In this document: piece after piece, positions 50,268 to 58,286 of the stretch
How the letters are laid out: the number at the start of each line of letters is the position of its first letter
Numbering within the stretch: position 1 is the stretch's first letter
The notes under the pieces: model-generated
What the model saw: the letters and a program-made list of their open reading frames with translations, nothing else
Databases searched by the model: none
What the model was told of the DNA's origin: nothing
NCBI GenBank assembly: GCA_002353585.1
Contig: DEJW01000030.1
Span: 1-59,612, forward strand
Origin: Prevotellaceae bacterium UBA2738
GTDB taxonomy: Bacteria; Bacteroidota; Bacteroidia; Bacteroidales; Bacteroidaceae
Length of the DNA: 59,612 nt
Reading direction: 5' to 3'
Made by a program: the position numbers and the translations under genes

Positions 50268-52706
50268 ATGAAAAAGAATCCAGACATCATATACTCTCTC
50301 GTGGCAGTCCTCATGCTGCTATTCTTCAATATACACGCCACTACCGCTCTGGCGCAGGATTTCGTGCTCACTGGCAGGGTGATGGACCAACAGGAGAACC
50401 CTGTCGAGCTGGCTGCTGTAAGCTGTGTGTCTCAGGGCAAGGTTGCCATGACCAACCTGCGAGGCGAGTTCTCGCTCTCCCTCTCCAGTGCCGACTCTGT
50501 GGTGGTGCGTTTCTCCATGATTGGCTATAAGACCAAGACGCGCGTGTTGCGTCGTCCTCGCGGCAGGCAGAACCTTCAGATTACGCTCTATGAGGACAAC
50601 ACCCTACTCGATGAGGTAACGGTGACTGAGAAACGTCGTCAGACGGGCTCCACCCAGGAACTCGACATCAAGGATATAGCCCAGGCACCCTCTGCCTCAG
50701 GCAATGCCGTGGAAGAACTCATACAGCAGCAAGCTGGCGTTTCCACCCATAGCGAACTCTCTTCACAGTATAATGTACGAGGCGGTTCGTTTGATGAGAA
50801 CTCCGTGTATATCAACGACATAGAGGTCTATCGTCCCTTCCTCGTGCGCTCAGGTCAGCAGGAGGGTCTCTCTATCATCAATCCATATATGGTTGAGAGC
50901 ATACAGTTCTCCACTGGCGGCTATGAGGCTAAATATGGCGACAAGATGTCCTCAGCCCTCGCCATCCAGTACCATCGTCCTCAGAAGACAGAGCTCAAAC
51001 TCGATGCCAGTTTCCTGGGTGGTGGCATATACTTCGGCTTTGGCAATAAGAAATTCTCTTGGGCTAACAGTGTGCGCTATAAGCAGACTAAGGCACTGCT
51101 CAAGTCATTCGACACCACTGGCGAATACGACCCTCAGTTCATCGACTATCAGACCTATCTCTCTTACACCCCCAACAAGCGTTGGCAGGTAGATTTCATA
51201 GGCAATATCTCGCAGTCTAAGTACAACTTCTACCCCACAGACCGTGAGACCACCTTCGGCACTCAGGAGGATGTAAAGTCCTTCAAGGTGTATTTTGACG
51301 GACAGGAGAAAGACCTCTTCCGCACCTATTTCGGTGCACTCACCCTCAAGCGCAACCTTACCGACCGCACCTCCGTGTCGCTCATCGGCTCAGCCTTCCA
51401 CACCAAGGAGAGCGAGACCTACGACATCAGCGGCGAATACTGGCTCACCCAGACCGAGACACAGTCCAGCCTTGGTGTGGGTAAATACATAGAGTATGCA
51501 CGTAACTACCTCGAAGCCAATGTGGGTAGCGTAAAACTGATGCTCGACCACAAGACTCGCCACCACACCGTGCAGGCTGCCTTCACCAGCAAGTGGGAGA
51601 AGATAACAGAGCAGAACCACGAATACGAGATGCGCGACTCTGCTGGCTATATCATCCCTCATACAGGCAAAGACCTCAGAATGATTTACACCCTCAGGGC
51701 AGATAATGAGCTCAGTGCCCGTCGCACCGAACTATATGCCCAGGACTCATGGCGCTTCACCTCTCGCGGTCGTCTGCTCGAGGATGGCACAGTCGATGAG
51801 AGCAGCCTCACCCACTTCACCCTCAACTACGGACTGCGTTTCTCTCACTGGACTTTCAATAAGGAGAGTATCCTCTCTCCACGCGCCAGCCTTGCCATAG
51901 TGCCAGCCTTCAACAATAATATCACCTTCCGCTTTGCCACTGGTCTCTATTATCAGGCACCATTCTTCAAGGAACTCAAAGACACCACCACCGTGGCTGG
52001 TGTCACCAAGGCTACACTCAACCGCAAGATCAAGTCACAACAGAGCATACACTTCATAGCAGGCTTCGACTATCGTTTCAAGAGCAACGACCGTCCGTTT
52101 AAGTTCACTGCCGAGGCATACTACAAGCTGCTCAACAACCTCATACCTTATAGTGTCAACAACGTCAAAGTGACCTATAACGGCAGCAATGAGGCATCAG
52201 GTCATATCGCTGGTCTCGACCTCAAACTCTATGGTGAGTTTGTGCCAGGCACCGACTCATGGATTACCTTCTCGCTCATGAGCGCCAAGATGAAATATCG
52301 TGGTGAGAGCATTCCTCTGCCTACTGACCAGCGCTATGCCATCAACCTCTTCTTCACAGACTATTTCCCAGGCACCGACCGCTGGCGCATGGCACTCAAA
52401 CTTGCCTATGCCGACGGTTTGCCATTCGGACCTCCACACTCCGACAACAAGCGTCAGAGTTTCCGTGCCCCTGCCTATCAGCGCATCGACATCGGCATGA
52501 GTTTCCGTGCCTACAAACGTGAAAACCAGCAGACCAAGCAGTTCTGCCTCAAGAATATATGGTTAGGAGTTGACTGCCTCAACCTTTTCGACCACAGCAA
52601 TGTCAACTCCTACTACTGGATAACCGATGTCACCAACCACCAGTACGCAGTACCTAACTACCTCACTGGTCGTCAGATAAACGCTCGCGTTTCCTTCGAT
52701 TTTTAG
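50268..52706 (+). CDS. TonB-dependent outer-membrane receptor
   Basis: An 812-residue receptor. Signal peptide at 1-29. A CarboxypepD_reg-like domain at about 32-115 (VLTGRVMDQQENPVELAAVS) precedes the plug (about 118-225, with YNVRGGSFDENSVYIND) and a 22-strand barrel ending in aromatic Phe (VSFDF). It is shorter than SusC proteins and no SusD follows, so metal, cofactor or small-molecule uptake is more likely than glycan uptake. Substrate unknown. Confidence 0.9.
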   Translation: MKKNPDIIYSLVAVLMLLFFNIHATTALAQDFVLTGRVMDQQENPVELAAVSCVSQGKVAMTNLRGEFSLSLSSADSVVVRFSMIGYKTKTRVLRRPRGRQNLQITLYEDNTLLDEVTVTEKRRQTGSTQELDIKDIAQAPSASGNAVEELIQQQAGVSTHSELSSQYNVRGGSFDENSVYINDIEVYRPFLVRSGQQEGLSIINPYMVESIQFSTGGYEAKYGDKMSSALAIQYHRPQKTELKLDASFLGGGIYFGFGNKKFSWANSVRYKQTKALLKSFDTTGEYDPQFIDYQTYLSYTPNKRWQVDFIGNISQSKYNFYPTDRETTFGTQEDVKSFKVYFDGQEKDLFRTYFGALTLKRNLTDRTSVSLIGSAFHTKESETYDISGEYWLTQTETQSSLGVGKYIEYARNYLEANVGSVKLMLDHKTRHHTVQAAFTSKWEKITEQNHEYEMRDSAGYIIPHTGKDLRMIYTLRADNELSARRTELYAQDSWRFTSRGRLLEDGTVDESSLTHFTLNYGLRFSHWTFNKESILSPRASLAIVPAFNNNITFRFATGLYYQAPFFKELKDTTTVAGVTKATLNRKIKSQQSIHFIAGFDYRFKSNDRPFKFTAEAYYKLLNNLIPYSVNNVKVTYNGSNEASGHIAGLDLKLYGEFVPGTDSWITFSLMSAKMKYRGESIPLPTDQRYAINLFFTDYFPGTDRWRMALKLAYADGLPFGPPHSDNKRQSFRAPAYQRIDIGMSFRAYKRENQQTKQFCLKNIWLGVDCLNLFDHSNVNSYYWITDVTNHQYAVPNYLTGRQINARVSFDF

Positions 52707-52789
52707 ATTTGAGGTTTATACTTTGTCACTTAGTACCTTGCACCATGTCACTTAGTACCTTGCACTCCCTTATCACTCCTCAAAAAAAA

Positions 52790-52897
52790 AGATGCTGAGG
52801 CATTACCTCTGCATGTAGAAGCATTACCTCTGCAGCTAAAAGCATTACTTCTATCTCTAAAAGCATTACTTTTAGCGCTAAAAGCATAGCTTTTACA
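52790..52897. repeat. 21-bp-period palindrome array (locus 3)
   Basis: CATTA/CATAG cores at 52801, 52822, 52843, 52864 and 52885, exactly 21 bp apart. Units run from GAGG-CATTA-CCTC to AAAAGC-ATA-GCTTTT. In the reverse direction it follows the composite repeat, as at locus 2. Confidence 0.88.
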
Positions 52898-52961
52898 AAA
52901 AGAGAAAAAATTACTAATTTCTAATTTATAAATTTCTAATTTCACGAAAAAAACTGTTTTT

Positions 52962-53243
52962 TGTGAGACACCTCACTTATCCCCTTTTCAGCCCAGTGTT
53001 TATGCGGCTTCACGATAGTGACCTCTTTTCGAGAAAGGTCACTTAAACCTCACTTAGACCTCACTTAAAGGTCACTTTTCTATAAAAGGATTGGTCATAA
53101 AATCTCATACCAAAAGTGAGGTATCAAGTGACCTCTAAGTGACCTATCGACAAACACAGGTCACTATCCTCAGCCCAGTATTCATGCGCCTTGAGAGCGC
53201 TTTAGTGACCTTAGGAGGTTATTTTTCAAAATACTTCTTTTTT
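52962..53243 (-). repeat. Composite repeat, copy 2 (inverted)
   Basis: Reverse complement matches 33598-33922 at both ends: the AACCTCCTAAGGTCACTAAA region, the CGCATGAATACTGGGCT segment, and the CGCATAAACACTGGGCT segment near the other end. The middle differs. GTGACCT-type heptamers are again frequent. Confidence 0.85.
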
Positions 53244-53354
53244 GCCAAACAAGGTACAAGGTGACAAAGGGCATCGCAGGCAATAGCTTGCAGTGCTTTT
53301 TTTGTGTAATATACGACAACTGGAACAACAAAGACAACATTTATTATCGCTTAT

Positions 53355-53385
53355 TTTGATGGTTCAGAAATTATTTGTAAATTTG
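53355..53385 (+). promoter_or_regulatory. NDH-2 promoter
   Basis: TTTG (53355-53358) and TAAATTTG (53378-53385) start 23 bp apart, 40 nt before the ATG. Confidence 0.7.
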
Positions 53386-53425
53386 CCGTAATAAATGTTG
53401 ATACGAGAATACTATTGAAAAGAAC

Positions 53426-54691
53426 ATGAGAGCAAAAATTAAACGCGGAGAGAGAAAGAGAGTAGTAGTGATAGGTGGCGGACTGGGCGGTCTGCGACTG
53501 GTGAAGGCGCTGAGGAAGAGTGAGTTTCAGGTGGTACTGATTGATAAGAATAACTACCACCAGTTTCCACCGCTGATATACCAGGTGTCGTCGGCTGGTC
53601 TGGAACCGAGCAACATATCATTTCCCTTCCGCCGCTCGCTGCAGGACAGGGAGGATTTCTTCTTTCGCATGGGTGAAGTGAAGAGCATAGACGGTAAGGA
53701 GAAGGCACTGCAGACCACGTTCGGCACGGTGCACTACGACTATCTGGTGATAGCTGCTGGTGCCACGACTAACTTCTTTGGTAATGAGAATATAGAGAAG
53801 AATGCCCTGCCGATGAAGACGGTGACGGAGGCGATGAAGCTGCGCAACACACTGCTGGAGAATCTGGAGAAGGCAGAGGTGACGACAGACGAGCTGGAAC
53901 TGCAGCAACTGATGACCGTAGTAGTCGTCGGCGGTGGTCCGTCAGGCGTGGAGATTGCTGGTGCCATGGCTGAGATGAAGCGCGTGGTAGTGCCACATGA
54001 CTATCCCGACCTGGACAGCAAAAAGATACAGATAATACTGGTGAACTCTGGCGACCGACTGCTGAAGAGCATGGATGAGGCATCGTCAGCAAGGGCTGAG
54101 CGCGACCTGCGCAGCATGGGCGTAAACGTGATGCTGGGCAAGAGGGTTGTGGACTATCGCGACAATGTGATATATACGAATGACGGTTCGACCATACCTG
54201 CTGCCACTGTGATATGGGTGAGCGGCATCAGAGCTTGCGAAATAGCCTCAACGCCTGAGATGACGAAGGGAGCTGGAGGCAGGATAGTGACGGATACTCA
54301 CCTGAGGGTGAAGGGACTGGACGATGTCTTTGCCATTGGCGATGTGAGCATAGTGGAGGGTGACGAGAAATATCCTAATGGTCATCCACAGCTGGCTCAG
54401 GTGGCTATGCAGATGGCGGACTATGTGGTTGACACTCTGAAACATAACAGACAGCCAGACAAGGCAAAGCCCTTCCGCTACATTAACCTCGGAACGATGG
54501 CTACGATAGGCAGAAAGAAGGCTGTTGCTGAGATTGGCGGTCTGAAATTCGGAGGTTTCGTGGCATGGATGCTGTGGCTGGTGATTCACCTGAGGTCAAT
54601 CTTAGGTGTGAGAAACAGAATATTCGTATTCCTCAACTGGATATGGAACTACGTGAACTACAGACAGAGCCTGAGACTGATACTGAAATAA
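53426..54691 (+). CDS. ndh: Type II NADH dehydrogenase
   Basis: A 421-residue membrane-attached flavoprotein that oxidises NADH with quinone without pumping protons. VVVIGGGLGGLRLVKALRK (FAD), VVVVGGGPSGVEIAGAMAEM (NADH) and VFAIGDVS (FAD near the C terminus) are present. A C-terminal amphipathic/hydrophobic stretch (about 370-410) attaches it to the membrane. The quinone-site motif HPQLAQVAMQ (AQxAxQ) supports NDH-2 over other disulphide-reductase relatives. Confidence 0.9.
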   Translation: MRAKIKRGERKRVVVIGGGLGGLRLVKALRKSEFQVVLIDKNNYHQFPPLIYQVSSAGLEPSNISFPFRRSLQDREDFFFRMGEVKSIDGKEKALQTTFGTVHYDYLVIAAGATTNFFGNENIEKNALPMKTVTEAMKLRNTLLENLEKAEVTTDELELQQLMTVVVVGGGPSGVEIAGAMAEMKRVVVPHDYPDLDSKKIQIILVNSGDRLLKSMDEASSARAERDLRSMGVNVMLGKRVVDYRDNVIYTNDGSTIPAATVIWVSGIRACEIASTPEMTKGAGGRIVTDTHLRVKGLDDVFAIGDVSIVEGDEKYPNGHPQLAQVAMQMADYVVDTLKHNRQPDKAKPFRYINLGTMATIGRKKAVAEIGGLKFGGFVAWMLWLVIHLRSILGVRNRIFVFLNWIWNYVNYRQSLRLILK

Positions 54692-54702
54692 GGGACAAGG
54701 TG

Positions 54703-55911
54703 TCAATCTTTTCTCCACTTGTTTTTCTTGGCTGCACGATGAGGTGAGGCGGTGGAGGCATCAACGGGAACGTTAACAGGAACTTTTACCTTTGCTCCTG
54801 TTGCTAATGCCAGGCGGTACTGGGAGTGGCGCTGCATGATGTTATCAACATACTGGGCTGTTTCGGAACCTCGCATGTAGCCGCTGCTGACTACTGGGTC
54901 GTTGTAGTATCGGGGGTCTTGAAGAAGAAGGATATAGCGGCGCACATCGCTCCAACGCTGGGGGATGGCGCCATATTTTTTTGCCAGTGCCATAGCATCG
55001 CGAACGTGGTTGGCACCACCATTATAGGCGGCGAGGGCGAAGCGGATGCGCTCGGCAGGATTGGTGATGTCGAGGAAAAGGGTTTGCAGTTCGCGCATAT
55101 AACGGGCGGCGGCTGCTACATTAGGTTCTGGTTCGTATATCTGCTGGCGAGGCAGTGAGAGATGGTCAGCTGTGGAGGGCATAATCTGCATGAGACCGCA
55201 AGCGCCAGCCCACGAGTGCGCCTGGGGGTCGAAGCATGACTCCTGATAGCATTGGGCAGCAAGCAGGGTCCAATCGACGAGTGCCACGGAGGCATATTTG
55301 CGGAAGAGGTGGTCATAATGTGATATGGTGCCCTTGCTGGCCGAGAGCATGACGGGGAAGATGCGACGGGTAACGCTTGCCACGTTGAGCCTGTACTGCT
55401 CCTGCTCTTTTACCTGTGCAAGCATCTGTGGCTTATACCACGAGTGGATGAGGTCGGCAAACTCTTGGGCATTATGACCCACCACCCAGTTGTTTGCCAC
55501 TGTGATGAAGCCCTCCTGATGCTTGCGGCTGAGAGGCACGGCGATGATGTCGCCCTCGCCATCGCGCAGGCGCTGAAGCATATCAGTGGTGTCGCGACAA
55601 ACGTCGATGCGCACGCTCTTGCGCAAGTGTTCGGCAAGCTGTTCGCACAACAGGTAGTTGGTGCCCATATCCTTGCCGTGATATTCGTAATAGGTCTCAG
55701 GGCCGTAGAGGGTGAGCATGATTATCTCCTCGCCCAGCCCAATGCTGTCAGCGGACTGAGAGACAGGAGCTTCACCATCAATGCTGACGGTGCCACCCCA
55801 AGGGGTCTCGACGAGGTTATTCTTTGCCTGCTTCTGGCAAGAGAGTAATAACGGGAACGTTAACGCTAACGGGAACGTTAACGCTAACCATATTTTAGTT
55901 GTTGATTTCAC
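54703..55911 (-). CDS. MltF-like lytic transglycosylase lipoprotein
   Basis: A 402-residue lipoprotein (lipobox LLSC, Cys25). A truncated solute-binding-like domain (about 62-170) precedes an SLT domain; the catalytic Glu is Glu224 in CYQESCFDP, and GLMQIMPST and AYNGGANHVRDA are the family motifs. It cleaves peptidoglycan in the periplasm. The hydrophobic core of its signal peptide is an exact 18-bp tandem duplication (LALTFP twice), and a related DNA motif in another frame encodes VPVNVPV near the C terminus. Its first 17 nt overlap the upstream TPR gene. Confidence 0.88.
   Translation of the reverse strand: MKSTTKIWLALTFPLALTFPLLLSCQKQAKNNLVETPWGGTVSIDGEAPVSQSADSIGLGEEIIMLTLYGPETYYEYHGKDMGTNYLLCEQLAEHLRKSVRIDVCRDTTDMLQRLRDGEGDIIAVPLSRKHQEGFITVANNWVVGHNAQEFADLIHSWYKPQMLAQVKEQEQYRLNVASVTRRIFPVMLSASKGTISHYDHLFRKYASVALVDWTLLAAQCYQESCFDPQAHSWAGACGLMQIMPSTADHLSLPRQQIYEPEPNVAAAARYMRELQTLFLDITNPAERIRFALAAYNGGANHVRDAMALAKKYGAIPQRWSDVRRYILLLQDPRYYNDPVVSSGYMRGSETAQYVDNIMQRHSQYRLALATGAKVKVPVNVPVDASTASPHRAAKKNKWRKD
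55850..55885. repeat. 18-bp tandem repeat in the MltF signal peptide
   Basis: AACGGGAACGTTAACGCT occurs twice back to back (55850-55867 and 55868-55885). On the minus strand it encodes LALTFP twice. A related GGGAACGTTAAC copy at 54768-54779 is read in another frame. Confidence 0.9.
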
Positions 55912-57076
55912 TGAATTCCTTGCCCATGTTGAGGTTTAGGTAGGCATCGTAGAGGATTGGTTTCCAACGCTTTGCATCGTCAGGACGCAACTGGCGATAG
56001 CGCTCCATATAAGGCAGAAGGAGACGGAACTGCTTCTGGGCATCGCGCAGTCGCTGACGATAGGGTCGGCTGAGTTTGCTAAGCGCACGCTGGGAACGCT
56101 GATAGTAGATGTAACCTATATTATAATAAGGTGTGTCGAGCATGTCATTGGCTGCGACAGCCTTGTTGCCCCACTCTATTGCCTCGTTATAACGCTGAAG
56201 ATTCATGAGCACAAGGTGCTTGCCCTGAAGGAAAACAGCGTTGAGTGAATCGGCTGCTATTGCCGTATCGCTGACCTCGAGAGCCTCATCGAACTTACGC
56301 TCTGAGCAGAGCAGATTGAGCAGATGAGGATAGAAATAAGGTGAGCGACGGAATGCCATAAACCCTTCACGCAGATATTTGTGGGCGTGAAGCGAATCGC
56401 CACGTGCGAGTGACATCTCTGAAAGCAGCTCGTATGCCTTCTCACTCTGGCGCGAGCGTACTGCCTTGTCAGCATACTTCAACGCAAGTGGCAGACTGTC
56501 AAGATGATGCGCCGTAACGAGCGAGAGAAATGCCACACGGAAGGTGGTGGAGTCGTTAACTGATAGATGTTGCTGAGAGAAGAGTGATTTGTCAGGGCAC
56601 TGCAGATAGATGTCGAAGCACTCCCACGCCTCAGTCCACGACTTCTTACGCATGAAGAATATGCCACCCATAAAGATATTGGTGCGATAAGGCAAGAGGT
56701 ACTCGGAGTTCCGCTTGCGTGATGTAGCATCGAGAGAATCTAAGCGTTCATAGGCAAGGAACATGCGCTTGCCCGTCTTTATCAAGCATACGGTGTCAGC
56801 CTTCTGCTTGAGATACATTTTCTCGTTGCCCACCTCATAGGCTCGCTTGAGCACATCGCACAACAGATGTTGCAGGTGGATGCTGTCGTACTGGAACAGG
56901 GTATCGGCGAGATACTTGCGAACGGTAGCCTCACTCTTCTCGAGGTTCTTGCCCGACTTGAGTGTCTGGCGCACCGTAGCGACATCATTCTTAAATAGCG
57001 TCAGCTGCTTCCTGGTGGGAGCAGCCAACGCCATAAGTGTGATTAAAAACAATATGGATATGAATCCGTTTCTCAA
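55895..57076 (-). CDS. Secreted TPR-repeat protein
   Basis: A 393-residue protein with a signal peptide (about 1-18, ending LAA). Helical repeats with TPR spacing fill the rest (for example ALKYADKAVRSRQSEKAYELL and YNEAIEWGNKAVAANDMLDTPYYNIGYIYY). No enzyme motif. Probably a periplasmic scaffold. It overlaps the MltF start by 17 nt and follows another TPR gene by 18 nt. Confidence 0.78.
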   Translation of the reverse strand: MRNGFISILFLITLMALAAPTRKQLTLFKNDVATVRQTLKSGKNLEKSEATVRKYLADTLFQYDSIHLQHLLCDVLKRAYEVGNEKMYLKQKADTVCLIKTGKRMFLAYERLDSLDATSRKRNSEYLLPYRTNIFMGGIFFMRKKSWTEAWECFDIYLQCPDKSLFSQQHLSVNDSTTFRVAFLSLVTAHHLDSLPLALKYADKAVRSRQSEKAYELLSEMSLARGDSLHAHKYLREGFMAFRRSPYFYPHLLNLLCSERKFDEALEVSDTAIAADSLNAVFLQGKHLVLMNLQRYNEAIEWGNKAVAANDMLDTPYYNIGYIYYQRSQRALSKLSRPYRQRLRDAQKQFRLLLPYMERYRQLRPDDAKRWKPILYDAYLNLNMGKEFSEINN

Positions 57077-57094
57077 TGTTTTTTAAGAACTGAA

Positions 57095-58252
57095 TTAGAG
57101 TTCATCAATAGTGCTAAGGATGTACTTAGTCTTGAAGTTCTGCTCGTCAGGATCAGCTGTCTGTACCTCCTGGAAGATAGCCTTAGCCTTCTGGAGGAGT
57201 TCCTTATAAGGCTGGTTGTTATTCTTGAGGTCAAGAGCCTTGTTACGATAGCAGGTAGCGAGGTTGTACTTAACAGCTGTGAAGTCAGGCTGAGCAATGA
57301 GCACCTTAGAGTAAGAGTCGATAGCCTTGTCATATTCGCCAGCCTCTTGAGCGTTCTGAGCTACGTAAGCGTTAGCCATCACGTCGTTAGGATTCTCCTG
57401 CAGGCGCTTAGAGAGCACCTTGTCAGCCTCTTCCTTCTTACCATTGTCAGTGAGCACACCGATATACTTGCCGAATACGAGGTCGTTGTCAGGATGAGCC
57501 TTGTAAACCTGCTTTACCTTCTTGATGAGGTATTCGCCGTCAATCTCGCCAGAATCCTTGCGTGCCTGATAAGAGTTGAGCTGAATCTTGATAGCATCAG
57601 CCTTTACCTCAGCATCGCCAGACTCGATGGCATAGTTAGCATACTTGTCAGCCTTCTTATAGCTCTTGTTCATGAAAGCCGCGAGAGCTGCGTAGTAAGC
57701 CACCTGACCAAAGTTCTTCTCCTCAGTAACCTCCTTAGTGTCAGAGAAGAGGTCGTTAGAGTGTGACTCAGCATACATGCCAAACCACTTCTCGGCATTA
57801 GCGAAGTCCTTCTTGTTATAAGCCCAGAGACCACCGTTTACGAGGTCGTTACGCATAGCCTGAACGCGTGAAGCATTCTTCTTCTTGAACTGTGGCTTTA
57901 CCTGTCCCTTCTCGTTAGGCTCGTTGTCAGCCTCGTTACAGAGCTGGGCGTTCTTCACTGCATCGTAGGCAGCCTTATACTGCTTGGTGGTGCGATTGTC
58001 CTTATCCTCTGGAGTCTTGGCTGTGATAGCCTTAGCCTGCTCCTTAGAGTTGTCTTCGATAGACATACCCACGAGGTGGTTGTAAGCTTTAGCGCGCTCT
58101 TCACCACTCATGGTAGCAGCCTGCTCCTTCATGATGTTGTTAGCCTCGCTTCTCTTCTCAGCCTTGAGCACTGCCTTGAGAGCGTCAGGATTCTGTGCAA
58201 ATGATGCTGAAGTTGCTACAACTGCGAGCATCGTAAGAATGATTTTCTTCAT
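57095..58252 (-). CDS. Secreted TPR-repeat protein
   Basis: A 385-residue protein with signal peptide MKKIILTMLAVVATSASFAQ. A charged helical first half is followed by TPR units (EYDKAIDSYSKVLIAQPDFTAVKYNLATCY near 300-330). Typical of abundant Bacteroidales periplasmic TPR proteins. It lies 34 nt downstream of gyrA on the same strand. Confidence 0.8.
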   Translation of the reverse strand: MKKIILTMLAVVATSASFAQNPDALKAVLKAEKRSEANNIMKEQAATMSGEERAKAYNHLVGMSIEDNSKEQAKAITAKTPEDKDNRTTKQYKAAYDAVKNAQLCNEADNEPNEKGQVKPQFKKKNASRVQAMRNDLVNGGLWAYNKKDFANAEKWFGMYAESHSNDLFSDTKEVTEEKNFGQVAYYAALAAFMNKSYKKADKYANYAIESGDAEVKADAIKIQLNSYQARKDSGEIDGEYLIKKVKQVYKAHPDNDLVFGKYIGVLTDNGKKEEADKVLSKRLQENPNDVMANAYVAQNAQEAGEYDKAIDSYSKVLIAQPDFTAVKYNLATCYRNKALDLKNNNQPYKELLQKAKAIFQEVQTADPDEQNFKTKYILSTIDEL

Positions 58253-58286
58253 AATTTGAAAATTGTTGAATAGTTAGTATTTTGGT

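Larger units (their letters stand above)
52707..53425. other. Non-coding stretch with second composite repeat
   Basis: Between the TonB receptor and NDH-2. It holds short CTTAGTACCTTG repeats (52719-52766), a 21-bp-period array (52790-52897), the second composite repeat (52962-53243), another GGTACAAGGTGACAAAGG copy (53251-53270) and the NDH-2 promoter. No gene seen. Confidence 0.8.

Noticed and set aside
52748..52945. Open frame across array locus 3 with 7-residue repeats (KSNAF-like)
   Set aside because: The 21-bp period keeps every frame open; no promoter or homologous protein is evident and the symmetry is at DNA level.
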